Shown here in pieces: positions 53,147 through 61,640 of a DNA stretch of 64,000 nucleotides (its first letter is position 1; each line of letters opens with the position of its first letter). A program made the position numbers and the translations under genes. The notes under the pieces are model-generated. The model searched no databases. It saw nothing but the letters and a program-made list of their open reading frames with translations, and had not been told where the DNA came from. The stretch covers positions 434,001 to 498,000 of the forward strand of contig NZ_JAFMZO010000002.1 of assembly GCF_024436395.1 (NCBI RefSeq). The letters run 5' to 3'. Source of the DNA: Paradesertivirga mongoliensis (lineage in GTDB: Bacteria > Bacteroidota > Bacteroidia > Sphingobacteriales > Sphingobacteriaceae).

Positions 53147-53986
53147 ATGACAGGGCAGTTAAAAAACATCTTCGTTCCAGTTAATTTTTCTGAATCATCA
53201 GACAGCGCTATTTATACCGCTGTCGCCATGTGTAGAAGGCATGGTGCTCATTTACATCTGGTACATATTGAGCCCGAGAGCATATTTAACTATTATCCGC
53301 GCAGGGGACTTTACATATCATTAAATATGCTGAAACCCGAGGTTGAAGAGGCAATCAGGCTGGAAAAGCGGGCGCAGGAAATTCGGGAGACAAACCATAT
53401 AAACTGCTTTTTCCACACAGGTACGGGCATCTATCATGAGGTCTTAGCAGCAAAGGCGAAAGACTTTTATTGCGATCTGATCATACTTCAAAAAAATTCA
53501 CATCCGCACCGTTTAGCCTTGAGTGAACACAGCGTCTACAAAATATTGAAGCATGTTTCATGTCCTGTGTTGACTATTCCCTCGGGTAAATGGGCACTGT
53601 ATTTTAAGAATATTTTCTACCCCGTACGGCCAATTCAAACAGCCATGCAAAAATTTGAGGTGGCCTTACCAATTATCAGAAGAAACGAGGCAAAAGTGTC
53701 GCTATTTGCTGCATTGAAAAGCCTTTCGGAGATGAGCATTGCTGAAAAATTTATTAAGCGGGTTGATCATTTGCTTTCGAAAGATAAAATCAAGATTGAA
53801 ACGGAAATTAATAGCAGCAATGACGCAGCAAAACAAGTAGTTAAACGGGCTGTGGAAAAAAACTCTGACCTCATTATTATATCCGCAACTATAAAAAGCG
53901 GCTTCAAGTCGCTTTTTACTCATAACTACACCGAAAGAGTGATAAATAATTCACCTATACCTGTTTTGAGTGTTAAGTCCTCCTAG
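53147..53986 (+). CDS. Universal stress protein with two USP domains
   Basis: A 279-residue tandem USP. Domain 1 (about 1-145) starts NIFVPVNFSESSDSAIYTAV and ends SCPVLTIPSGK. Domain 2 (about 150-279) starts NIFYPVRPIQTAM and ends PIPVLSVKSS. The ATP-binding G-x2-G-x9-G-S motif is missing in both halves, so it is probably a non-ATP-binding type. Preceded by a good ribosome site. It is the first of a row of small stress-type genes. Confidence 0.88.
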   Translation: MTGQLKNIFVPVNFSESSDSAIYTAVAMCRRHGAHLHLVHIEPESIFNYYPRRGLYISLNMLKPEVEEAIRLEKRAQEIRETNHINCFFHTGTGIYHEVLAAKAKDFYCDLIILQKNSHPHRLALSEHSVYKILKHVSCPVLTIPSGKWALYFKNIFYPVRPIQTAMQKFEVALPIIRRNEAKVSLFAALKSLSEMSIAEKFIKRVDHLLSKDKIKIETEINSSNDAAKQVVKRAVEKNSDLIIISATIKSGFKSLFTHNYTERVINNSPIPVLSVKSS

Positions 53987-54076
53987 CTAACATCATACAT
54001 TAAAGGAAGTCTGATTTTCTAAACAATTCACTTAAGATATTCTTTTATAGAGAGATTACATTCTGGCCATAGCTTT

Positions 54077-54817
54077 ATGTTGAGGAGTATTTATAGCTTA
54101 ATCGGGTTCACCATAGGAGCAACCGACGGTGAAATGGGCAAGGTAAAGAACTTTTATTTTGACGACGAAACCTGGGAAATACGCTACCTGATAGTAGAAA
54201 CGGGGGGCTGGTTATCTGGCCGGAAAGTACTTATCTCTCCGGTGGCCCTGAAAACACCTTTCTGGGATGCGGAAAGCTTTCCTGTTAACCTTAGTAAAGA
54301 GCAGGTTAAGAACAGCCCCGATGTAGACACCGACAAACCGGTATCGCGCCAGCAAGAACACGATCTGCATAGCCATTACTCCTGGCCGTATAACGACAAA
54401 CCCAGTATAGCTTATACTACGATAGGAGTGATTGGAGGAGTACCCTCTGTAACAATACCTTCGGAAGAAAAAATGGATGGGGGGAGCCCCGGCACTATTA
54501 CTAACGGCGACCCGCACCTGCGAAGCTTTAAGGAAGTAGTTGGCTACAAGATTTTTAGCTTTGAGGATAAAGTTGGCCGGGTGGACGACTTTTTAGTTGA
54601 TAAAAACTGGAACATTCCTTATATGGCTATTGAAACAGGTAAATGGCATCCAGGTAAGCGAATCCTGACAAGCACGAAAAATATAGAGAAGATTGAATGG
54701 AAAGATTCATCAGTATTTATTAATGAAAAGCTGGAGTCGTTACGACACTCGAAGGAATACGACTACACGCAACTTACCGTTCGTGGCTTTGAACAAAGCT
54801 TAAAAACGAGCGATTAA
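54077..54817 (+). CDS. Two-domain PRC-barrel protein
   Basis: A 246-residue soluble protein with two PRC-barrel repeats: GFTIGATDGEMGKVKNFYFD with YLIVETGGWLSGRKVLIS (about 8-55), and GYKIFSFEDKVGRVDDFLVD with MAIETGKWHPGKRIL (about 155-205). A linker with HDLHSHYSWPY lies between. PRC barrels act in RNA processing and photosynthetic reaction centres, and many bacterial copies are stress-induced with unknown role. The 81-residue gene behind starts 10 nt later. Confidence 0.87.
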   Translation: MLRSIYSLIGFTIGATDGEMGKVKNFYFDDETWEIRYLIVETGGWLSGRKVLISPVALKTPFWDAESFPVNLSKEQVKNSPDVDTDKPVSRQQEHDLHSHYSWPYNDKPSIAYTTIGVIGGVPSVTIPSEEKMDGGSPGTITNGDPHLRSFKEVVGYKIFSFEDKVGRVDDFLVDKNWNIPYMAIETGKWHPGKRILTSTKNIEKIEWKDSSVFINEKLESLRHSKEYDYTQLTVRGFEQSLKTSD

Positions 54818-54827
54818 ATTAATCATT

Positions 54828-55073
54828 ATGAAGCCGTTCAAACATCAATTCATAAACGACACCAGGTTGTTTGAAGTATGCCGGGATATAAAAGGAAAGG
54901 ACGAGCTGTATTCAGTTTTCGAAGTTCATTTAAATGGAAGTCATTTTGAGTACTTGTATAAAAACAACGCAACGGGTGAATACAGTTCTACGCCCGAGTC
55001 GCTGTTAACTGCGGAAGAGATAATTGGTTTGGGCGAGGTCATCGACGAGAAACTAATCGGGCAGGATATTTAA
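54828..55073 (+). CDS. Hypothetical 81-residue protein
   Basis: No family recognised. The sequence MKPFKHQFINDTRLFEVC opens a small, probably alpha/beta protein with SVFEVHLNGSHFEYLY in the middle and an acidic tail. Its 10-nt distance to the PRC-barrel gene suggests one operon. It has regular codon use and no overlap with another gene, so it is likely real. Confidence 0.65.
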   Translation: MKPFKHQFINDTRLFEVCRDIKGKDELYSVFEVHLNGSHFEYLYKNNATGEYSSTPESLLTAEEIIGLGEVIDEKLIGQDI

Positions 55074-55120
55074 TATCCCTGGTCCTGACAAGCTTAATTT
55101 AAATTTCGCGAAGTTTCAAA

Positions 55121-55546
55121 TCAGATAAATATCTTTCTCAAATGGAATTGAAAAAAGCCTTCCATTGAATCTTTACGTTTACCGTTATTGTTGAAGTTAA
55201 GAGGCTTGATCAGGTAGCCAGAAACGCCCAAACCTTCAGCAGTCTTCCTGTCGGTCTCGTCTCCGGAGGTTGTCATCATGAACACTTTGATATCTTTTAA
55301 TCTTTTATCAGCCCGCAACTCTCTCAAAAACTCCATCCCATTCATCCTGGGCAAATTTAAATCCAGGATAATCACCCCCGGTAAGGGATCGTTTGATGCC
55401 AGCTTTTCATTTAATATATTTAGTCCCTCCAAACCGTTAAAGGCGGTATAAAGCTCGCATTCAAATTCCAATTTACTCAACGACCGCTGAACACTTATCA
55501 CATCCAGTTCATCGTCTTCTATAAGTAAAACACTATTCTTCTTCAT
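55121..55546 (-). CDS. Orphan CheY-like response regulator
   Basis: A 141-residue single receiver domain. Acidic pocket D11-D12, phosphoacceptor D62 in ILDLNLPRMNG, T92/T93 and K114 in LIKP are all present. The tail after the Lys loop (NFNNNGKRKDSMEGF) is typical of Rcp1-like regulators that answer to phytochrome-like or hybrid kinases. There is no kinase gene near. It is alone or with the 69-residue gene behind which it lies. Confidence 0.9.
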   Translation of the reverse strand: MKKNSVLLIEDDELDVISVQRSLSKLEFECELYTAFNGLEGLNILNEKLASNDPLPGVIILDLNLPRMNGMEFLRELRADKRLKDIKVFMMTTSGDETDRKTAEGLGVSGYLIKPLNFNNNGKRKDSMEGFFQFHLRKIFI

Positions 55547-55588
55547 CTAAGGGCTTTATAAAATCGATAAAACTGACTCTCGGAAAGC

Positions 55589-55798
55589 TCATTTGGTTAA
55601 TTCTATTTCTTCTATCTTTTCCACGTCGGCAACACAAACGCACATTATTTTATTTTGATAGCTTACCCATAAATCACAGAAAGAGCCGCTGTCATATCCA
55701 AGAAAAACAACAAAAGGGTTGTTCTGGTCAAAATCCTCAATTGCGCTTCCCGTATATCGCAGTCTGGTGCCTTCCAGTAATGTTTGATTTATATTCAT
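55589..55798 (-). CDS. Hypothetical 69-residue protein
   Basis: Unrecognised small protein (MNINQTLLEGTRLRYTG start; YDSGSFCDLWVSYQNKIMCV middle; acidic C-terminus). Sequence pattern suggests a small beta-barrel. It is 42 nt upstream of the response regulator on the same strand and may share its transcript. Confidence 0.55.
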   Translation of the reverse strand: MNINQTLLEGTRLRYTGSAIEDFDQNNPFVVFLGYDSGSFCDLWVSYQNKIMCVCVADVEKIEEIELTK

Positions 55799-56045
55799 AT
55801 TCGTTTAAATCCCAGTCGCTTGTTAAATAATTGATAAAATGGAACAAATCCATTATTGCGAGAGCATACTAATCACAGAAACCAGCATGCTTAACTAATC
55901 CGCAATATTAAAAAGCCAGATTAAAATTTCCTTAAATTCGGCAGAAGGCCTTGGTAGTTCCGGATGTTTGGTGGTAGTATTCTGAATTTTCAAGAAAATA
56001 GAGTTGAAGAAACTGCTTTTTCATATCTTGACAAAAACAAACAAT

Positions 56046-56603
56046 ATGCTTGAATTTATTAGTCAGCCATGGCCGTGGTATATTTCGGGCATCGCTATAG
56101 CTTTCATAATGATCTTGCTCTTGCTATACGGAAAGACATTCGGCCTGTCTTCAAATTTAAAGACCGTCTGTACCATTTTAGGAGCCGGTAAGAACGTGGA
56201 ATTCTTCAATTTCGACTGGCGAACCCAAAAGTGGAACTTGTATTTTCTATTGGGCTCGGTAATCGGAGGATTTATAGCGTCAACATGGCTTCAGAACAAT
56301 GAGCCCCTGCAGCTTTCGGCAGCGACAATCCGCGACATCCAAAGTCTGGGTGTTTCCTTCGACGGCGGATTAAACCCCGCCCAGCTGTTCGGCATAGAGG
56401 CACTGGGCTCGTTAAAGGGCATACTGCTTCTGGTGATTGGCGGAATTTTGATAGGTTTTGGCACCCGCTACGCAGGCGGCTGCACCTCGGGCCATGCCAT
56501 CAGCGGTTTATCCAATCTGCAAATCCCGTCGCTAATAGCGGTTATCGGCTTTTTCGCCGGGGGATTATTGATGACACACTTTCTGTTCCCCCTGATATTT
56601 TAA
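56046..56603 (+). CDS. YeeE/YedE-family transporter subunit, first half
   Basis: A 185-residue membrane protein with four to five helices and the motif GGCTSGHAISG (about 144-154), which holds the conserved Cys of YeeE/YedE thiosulfate/sulfur transporters. The ATG at 56046 is chosen; an upstream TTG would add 14 residues. Together with the next gene it makes the full two-repeat transporter as two chains. It may take up thiosulfate or another reduced sulfur compound. Confidence 0.87.
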   Translation: MLEFISQPWPWYISGIAIAFIMILLLLYGKTFGLSSNLKTVCTILGAGKNVEFFNFDWRTQKWNLYFLLGSVIGGFIASTWLQNNEPLQLSAATIRDIQSLGVSFDGGLNPAQLFGIEALGSLKGILLLVIGGILIGFGTRYAGGCTSGHAISGLSNLQIPSLIAVIGFFAGGLLMTHFLFPLIF

Positions 56604-56606
56604 TTT

Positions 56607-57020
56607 ATGAAAGGACTAAAATTTATACTGGCGGGTATTTTTTTCGGCATTGTGATGGCGAAATCTGAAGCTATTTCCTGGTATCGCATCCAGGAAATGT
56701 TCCGTTTCCAGTCATTCCACATGTATGGTATAATCGGAACAGCGGTAGGACTTGGACTTATTGCTGTGTATCTGATCAAGAAATTCGGCATCAGAGACAC
56801 GGAGGGCAACCCGATAGTTTTCCGGGATAAAGACAAGAGCTGGAAGAAATATCTGTTTGGGGGTTCGATCTTTGGCCTTGGCTGGGCGCTTACGGGAGCT
56901 TGCCCGGGACCGATGTTTGTTAATGTTGGGTATGGTTATCTGGCCATGCTTGTGGTTATTCTTGGTGCCTTACTGGGAACCTATCTTTACGGTTTATTCC
57001 AGAAAAAACTTCCTCACTAA
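56607..57020 (+). CDS. DUF6691 / YeeE-like transporter subunit, second half
   Basis: A 137-residue membrane protein with about four helices. GWALTGACPGPMFVNVG (about 90-106) holds the second conserved Cys motif of the split YeeE/YedE pair. It starts 3 nt after the stop of the first subunit. In other bacteria such pairs stand beside sulfur-detoxification genes; here a Rieske/FAD oxidoreductase follows. Confidence 0.87.
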   Translation: MKGLKFILAGIFFGIVMAKSEAISWYRIQEMFRFQSFHMYGIIGTAVGLGLIAVYLIKKFGIRDTEGNPIVFRDKDKSWKKYLFGGSIFGLGWALTGACPGPMFVNVGYGYLAMLVVILGALLGTYLYGLFQKKLPH

Positions 57021-57114
57021 CAGGATCACCAGAACTTCTGTTCGTTGTGACATATCGCCTGAAAAGACACAAATGCGCCTGATTTTAATCGTCAGGCATA
57101 TAGACTCTATCTTT

Positions 57115-57144
57115 CTTCCCCCGGGGAATAGCATCCCGGGGAAG
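57115..57144. terminator. GC-rich hairpin after the YeeE pair
   Basis: CTTCCCCCGGG and CCCGGGGAAG form a 10-bp stem with one bulged C and a 9-nt loop. There is no T-run, so it may be a Rho-assisted end or mRNA stabiliser. Confidence 0.55.
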
Positions 57145-57266
57145 GCGCCCGTATGACGATTCAGCAAGTCCAACAAAAAAGTTTTTAAACAGTTATATCA
57201 TTACTATCAAATATGTATTCGTGATGAACGAATTCCGAGACAAACACTTTAAAAACCAATTCACCT

Positions 57267-58847
57267 ATGAAAACCGCTGATAATAACCAGGCAAATCCAT
57301 CCATAACTTCCGGAAAAAACTTAAGCTTCTGGCTAAATTCTGTTGAGCCGATCAAATTCAGCCCCCTTAATCACGATTATGAACAAGAAGTGGTTGTGGT
57401 GGGCGCAGGAATTTCAGGTTTATCCGTAGCCTACAACCTGTTAAAAGCGGGCAAAAAGGTGATAGTGATTGAGGATGGTTATATTGCAAGCGGCGAAACC
57501 GGCCGGACCACGGCACACCTGGTGAACGCCCTCGACGACTTTTATACCGACATTGAAAAATATCACGGCGAGGAAGGCGCCCGGTTAGCTGCCGAAAGTC
57601 ATACCGAGGCGATTAACTTCATAGAGCGTGTAACACGGGAAGAGGGTATTGAATGCGATTTTAAACGCCTTGACGGCTATCTCTTTCTTCACCCCTCAGA
57701 CAAACATGAAACCTTACAAAAAGAACATGAAGCCACCAATAAAGCCGGCGTAAAAACTATTTTGCTCGATCAAACTCCCGGCCTGGCCGCGGATGATGTT
57801 CCCTGCCTGCATTACCCTAACCAGGCACAGTTCCATATCTTAAAATATATCAAAGGCCTGACCGATGCTATTGTTAAAATGGGCGGCGAAATATACACCG
57901 AAACCCACGTCACAAACATTAAAGAAGGAGAGCTTAAAGCGAATGGATTTACCGTTAAGGCCGATACAATCGTGGTGGCGACAAACACCCCAATTAATGA
58001 TCTGGTGACGATGCATACCAAACAATGGCCTTACCGCACCTATGTTATTGGCGTTAAAGTTCCAAAAAACAGCGTCGAACACCGACTATGGTGGGACACC
58101 GGTGACCAGGACTCGAAGTGGGTATCTAAGCCTTATAAATACATCCGTTTACAAGAGATGGATGAACAAAATGATCTGCTTATTTGCGGAGGCGAGGACC
58201 ATAAAACCGGCCAGGCGGATGACGAAGGAATTTCTGAAGAAGACCGGTATACGGTTCTGATAGAATGGGTTAAGCAAAACTTTCCGGCGGCAACCGAGCT
58301 TGTTTATAAATGGTCGGGGCAAGTGATGGAGCCTCTTGACTCGATGGCCTACATTGGTAAAAATCCCGGTGATAAAAACGTCTATATCGTAACAGGCGAC
58401 TCCGGAAACGGAATGACCCACGGAACCATAGCCGGGATGTTATTGAAAGACCTCATTACCGGAAAGGAAAATGCCTGGGCCAAACTGTACGACCCTTCAC
58501 GGATAAGCCTAAAGGTAACCGGTGATTATTTGAAAGAAGCCGGAAACATGACCGCTCAATATGCCGACCTTGTGTCTGGAGGTGATGTTGATTCTGCAGC
58601 TGAAATTGGGCGCGGTCAGGGCGCTATCCTGACCAAAAATCTTAAAAAAATTGCTGTTTACCGGGACGATGAGGGCACGCTTCACTCCTATTCGGCCATT
58701 TGTCCGCACCTGGGCTGTGTGGTACAATGGAATGCGGAGGAAAAATCGTTCGACTGCCCGTGCCATGGCTCACGGTTCACCTGTAAGGGAGAAGTGATCA
58801 ACGGTCCTGCCAGCAGTGATCTTTCCAAAGCTGAAATAAAAGAATAA
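57267..58847 (+). CDS. FAD-dependent oxidoreductase fused to a Rieske domain
   Basis: A 526-residue soluble flavoprotein. The FAD-binding motif VVVVGAGISGLSVAYNLLKAG and DGYIASGETGRTTAH match the DAO/DadA fold (about 40-430). The C-terminal Rieske domain has C479-P-H481 and C497-P-C-H500, with C484 and C499 available for the usual disulfide. Electrons likely pass between FAD and the [2Fe-2S] cluster; the substrate, perhaps an amine or amino acid, is not known. Such fusions are widespread in Bacteroidota. It stands as a single gene. Confidence 0.88.
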   Translation: MKTADNNQANPSITSGKNLSFWLNSVEPIKFSPLNHDYEQEVVVVGAGISGLSVAYNLLKAGKKVIVIEDGYIASGETGRTTAHLVNALDDFYTDIEKYHGEEGARLAAESHTEAINFIERVTREEGIECDFKRLDGYLFLHPSDKHETLQKEHEATNKAGVKTILLDQTPGLAADDVPCLHYPNQAQFHILKYIKGLTDAIVKMGGEIYTETHVTNIKEGELKANGFTVKADTIVVATNTPINDLVTMHTKQWPYRTYVIGVKVPKNSVEHRLWWDTGDQDSKWVSKPYKYIRLQEMDEQNDLLICGGEDHKTGQADDEGISEEDRYTVLIEWVKQNFPAATELVYKWSGQVMEPLDSMAYIGKNPGDKNVYIVTGDSGNGMTHGTIAGMLLKDLITGKENAWAKLYDPSRISLKVTGDYLKEAGNMTAQYADLVSGGDVDSAAEIGRGQGAILTKNLKKIAVYRDDEGTLHSYSAICPHLGCVVQWNAEEKSFDCPCHGSRFTCKGEVINGPASSDLSKAEIKE

Positions 58848-58860
58848 AGAACTGATTCGC

Positions 58861-59430
58861 TTAGGAAAACATTTGTATTTTCTCCCTTAGTACCGGAACT
58901 ACTTCTTCTAAAAACCAAGGATTAATCTTAACCCAATTTTGGTTTCTGGGCGATGGATGCGGCAAAGGGAAAAAACTAGGGAGATATTCCTGATAACTCT
59001 TAATAGTATCAGTGATGTTTCCCTTAAACTCTTTCTTCAGATAATATCGCTGGGCGTATTGTCCGATAAGTAAAATCAGCGGCTCTTGCCCGAAATGAGA
59101 AAAAACCTCCGAATGCCAAAGCGGCGCACATTCTGCCCGTGGGGGCAAATCGCCTGAGGGGCCTTTTCCGGGATAGCAAAAACCCATGGGCATGATTGAG
59201 AAAAGTTGAGGATTATAAAATGTATCTTCATCAACGCCGAGCCATTTCCGCAAGGTTTTGCCGCTTGCATCATTCCATGGAATACCTGATTCGTGCACCC
59301 TCCGGCCAGGCGCCTGCCCAATGATAAGTACTTTAGAAGCAGCGCTTAATTGAACAACTGGCCTGGGCACGTCCGGTAAAAACCCTTTACATGAATCACA
59401 TCTTAAAATTCTTTCTACCAGAGTTTGCAT
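58861..59430 (-). CDS. Uracil-DNA glycosylase-family protein
   Basis: A 189-residue protein of the UDG superfamily. Motif A is LIIGQAPGRRVHESG; the late HPSPRNQNW gives the motif B histidine. CDSCKG near the N-terminus and the C-x-C pair in GFCYPGKG and RAEC might bind a metal or cluster as in family 4-like UDGs, but the full four-Cys spacing is not clear. The ATG at 59430 is preferred over a TTG eight codons upstream. Role: base excision repair of uracil, by family. Confidence 0.82.
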   Translation of the reverse strand: MQTLVERILRCDSCKGFLPDVPRPVVQLSAASKVLIIGQAPGRRVHESGIPWNDASGKTLRKWLGVDEDTFYNPQLFSIMPMGFCYPGKGPSGDLPPRAECAPLWHSEVFSHFGQEPLILLIGQYAQRYYLKKEFKGNITDTIKSYQEYLPSFFPLPHPSPRNQNWVKINPWFLEEVVPVLREKIQMFS

Positions 59431-59581
59431 TATTATAAATCTATCCCTTTTCAAACTAACGCCGATACTGCATGCAGATTGTTTGCTAAAAACTTTAACT
59501 TAGGTCGTCTGGCTGCAAAACCTGGCCTGGCTTTTGGAGGAAATAACAGGAGGTAAAGCTTCAGTTCAAAACACCAGGATC

Positions 59582-59914
59582 ATGAATATCAAGAAAAAAT
59601 CAATCTCTGCATCCTACTTAGCAGTTCCATGGGATTGCCGCGAAGTTATTGAAGAGGAAATGAAAAAAGGCACCCAGGGTAAGATTTTTTACTTCTGCGA
59701 CGAAGAAGGCGTATGTTCTAAAGAAGGAAAAATCCGGGAGATGAAAGAGCTGCCAAATGAGGGCGTGTTTGTATATCTCGACAAGGGAGAAAGAATTAGA
59801 ATAGACCGAATCATCACGTTATACGGAAAACCGGGAGCTTCTTATGAAGAGTACGACTCGTATGCTAATGCTTGTATGGAATGTATGGGCGGGTATGAAA
59901 AAGACGAGTTATAA
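59582..59914 (+). CDS. Hypothetical 110-residue protein
   Basis: Unrecognised. It begins MNIKKKSISASYLAVPWDC, has FYFCDEEGVCSKEGKIREM, an ERIRIDRIITLYGKPG strand and ends in ACMECMGGYEKDEL with a CxxC. A GGAGG sits upstream of both this ATG and an earlier TTG (59534); I chose the ATG. A metal-binding role for the four to five cysteines is possible. Convergent with the GreA/GreB-type gene. Confidence 0.6.
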   Translation: MNIKKKSISASYLAVPWDCREVIEEEMKKGTQGKIFYFCDEEGVCSKEGKIREMKELPNEGVFVYLDKGERIRIDRIITLYGKPGASYEEYDSYANACMECMGGYEKDEL

Positions 59915-59916
59915 AA

Positions 59917-59974
59917 AAGACCTTCAAAAGCAACAGCCCAAATCTAATCGGGACACGTACAATTTGAAGGTCTT
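59917..59974 (-). terminator. Terminator with 12-bp stem and 34-nt loop
   Basis: AAGACCTTCAAA (59917-59928) and TTTGAAGGTCTT (59963-59974) are perfect complements. Read on the minus strand the hairpin is followed by six T residues, so it ends the minus-strand GreA/GreB-type gene. The loop is unusually long. Confidence 0.7.
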
Positions 59975-59978
59975 GTAA

Positions 59979-60389
59979 CTAAGCAATGGAAAGTGTCGGA
60001 AACGCATCGTTATCTTCCTGATATACAGAAATCACCTCAAAACGGTTTACGCCGTCGCCCATCTCCCACTCTACCACTACCCCGCTGGCATAACCAAGCA
60101 GGGCTATTGCAAGCGGATCGGTGATCGGAATATCGTTATTGTTCCGTCCTTTCGCTTCTGAACCGATAATATGCACATTAAAAGTTTGTCCCTTGTCGAT
60201 ATTGGAAACAAGAACCTTAGAGTTTGTACAGATCACATTTGTTGGTAAGAACTCCTTTTTTACAATCTTTGCTTTCCGTAACTCCTGAGACAATTTGGCT
60301 TTATTGAACTCCGAGAGATGCCGGGAAAAATAGCATTCCATCAAAAATGCGAAATCTTCTTTCGTCAGGATTAATTGTTGCCTTTTCAT
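59979..60389 (-). CDS. GreA/GreB/Rnk-family protein, copy 1
   Basis: A 136-residue protein with a short helical N-terminus (LTKEDFAFLMECYF, HLSEFNKAKLSQELRKA) and a GreA/GreB C-terminal FKBP-like domain (IPITDPLAIALLGYASGVVVEW). The coiled-coil needed to reach the RNA polymerase active site is much shorter than in GreA, as in Rnk-type anti-Gre factors. It probably binds the RNA polymerase secondary channel. A paralogue lies at 61177-61569. Confidence 0.82.
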   Translation of the reverse strand: MKRQQLILTKEDFAFLMECYFSRHLSEFNKAKLSQELRKAKIVKKEFLPTNVICTNSKVLVSNIDKGQTFNVHIIGSEAKGRNNNDIPITDPLAIALLGYASGVVVEWEMGDGVNRFEVISVYQEDNDAFPTLSIA

Positions 60390-60458
60390 ATTTCCTATTA
60401 AATATTAAGGGTTATATTTTTTAAACCTTCGGGCAGAGCCCGGGCATGTTCAAAATAA

Positions 60459-60938
60459 TTAACCGGTGATTCCATATTCAAATTCTCTGCTCTCAATAAT
60501 GGCTGAGCTGAGCACCTCGTTCCATAACCTTGCTTTAGCGCTTAGTTGGCTTCGCAAATACTCCGCATTAACAAACTTTTGATAGAAGTTGAGATAAACA
60601 GCATCCCGGTATGGATTATTAAATCTGAGTTCCAAACGCACAGCCATACCACGGATTAACAGTCTGCACTCTTTTAAGTCTGACAGATCTATCATGTCGT
60701 TGTATTTCGAATTAAAATAGTCCAGGTATATCAGCTTTCTGTTAACCTTGTCTAAAACGAGCAGTTTGTCAGAGAAAAAATCTTTTCTAAAGGGCTGCAA
60801 ATTAATCAGACGTGTAAGCTCGCGAAGCCTCATTTCTAACTTCCGCCTCCGGTTAATCTTAGCAACCAGATTTTTCAAAAACACACCCAGCACCAAGGTT
60901 CCCGAAACGCTTATTACTACTAATATTATGGTATCCAT
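60459..60938 (-). CDS. Hypothetical membrane-anchored protein (159 aa)
   Basis: Unrecognised. One N-terminal membrane helix (MDTIILVVISVSGTLVLGVF), then a basic stretch (KINRRRKLEMRL) that points inward, and a cytoplasmic domain of about 125 residues with helices. It lies between the two GreA/GreB-type genes on the same strand; the 63-residue gene is 36 nt upstream of it. Confidence 0.6.
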   Translation of the reverse strand: MDTIILVVISVSGTLVLGVFLKNLVAKINRRRKLEMRLRELTRLINLQPFRKDFFSDKLLVLDKVNRKLIYLDYFNSKYNDMIDLSDLKECRLLIRGMAVRLELRFNNPYRDAVYLNFYQKFVNAEYLRSQLSAKARLWNEVLSSAIIESREFEYGITG

Positions 60939-60974
60939 AAACCCTCCCTCATATTCCGGCTATTGTTGTCAGCC

Positions 60975-61166
60975 TCAGGACATTTTAAAAATCAATTGAT
61001 TATAAACACTTTGTATACTGTCGTATAACTCATCCGTTCGCTCACCTGTATAAAATCTAAAAGAGAGCGGGAAAATCTCTGTGTTATAGGTGATTTTCCG
61101 GATATTATCACGGTTGAAAGTCAGAGACATTTCGACCAGCATTTCTTCTGCCTGTTTCCAATCCAT
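60975..61166 (-). CDS. Hypothetical 63-residue protein
   Basis: Unrecognised small soluble protein: MDWKQAEEMLVEMSLTFNRD, then ITYNTEIFPLSFRFYTGERT and a helical end. It starts 10 nt behind the stop of the second GreA/GreB-type gene, so it likely belongs to the same operon. Short length keeps confidence moderate. Confidence 0.55.
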   Translation of the reverse strand: MDWKQAEEMLVEMSLTFNRDNIRKITYNTEIFPLSFRFYTGERTDELYDSIQSVYNQLIFKMS

Positions 61167-61176
61167 AATTGCCGGT

Positions 61177-61569
61177 TTAGATCATACTTTTCAGATTTTG
61201 CCTTACCTTCAGAATCTCAAAAGTTTTCATCCCGTTGGGCATTTCCCACTGTACCTTTGAGCCTACGCGGTAACCCAGAATTGCAATGGCTATGGGAGCA
61301 AATACCGAGATCTTCTTTTGTTGTGAATTGGCTTCTGAAGGCACTACAATCTGAAAGGTGTATTTTTGCCCTCCCTCAACCTCGCGAATCTCCACTTCCG
61401 AGTCAATACTCACGGCATCGGCCGGCAATTCATCCTCCTTCACTACCGTTGCGGTTTCCAGCTCGAGCAATAATCTTTGTTTATTGTAGTCAGACAGGTT
61501 CGACGCCTTTAGATGTTTCGTTAAGAAATCTAGCTCCCTTTGTATCAACATTAATTTTTCTATTTTCAT
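61177..61569 (-). CDS. GreA/GreB/Rnk-family protein, copy 2
   Basis: A 130-residue paralogue of the protein encoded at 59979-60389, with the same layout: helices with LTKHLKASNLSDYNKQRLLLELETA and a C-terminal domain with VFAPIAIAILGYRVGSKVQWEMP. Both keep the GYxxGxxVxWEM...FEI core. Two copies in 1.6 kb, with two unknown genes between, suggest a small module acting on transcription elongation or its stress control. Confidence 0.82.
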   Translation of the reverse strand: MKIEKLMLIQRELDFLTKHLKASNLSDYNKQRLLLELETATVVKEDELPADAVSIDSEVEIREVEGGQKYTFQIVVPSEANSQQKKISVFAPIAIAILGYRVGSKVQWEMPNGMKTFEILKVRQNLKSMI

Positions 61570-61640
61570 TTTATTAGATTTTAAGTGTTATATTTTATTT
61601 AAAGCTTTTGTTATTTATTCCTAGCCCAACGGTCGGCCTG

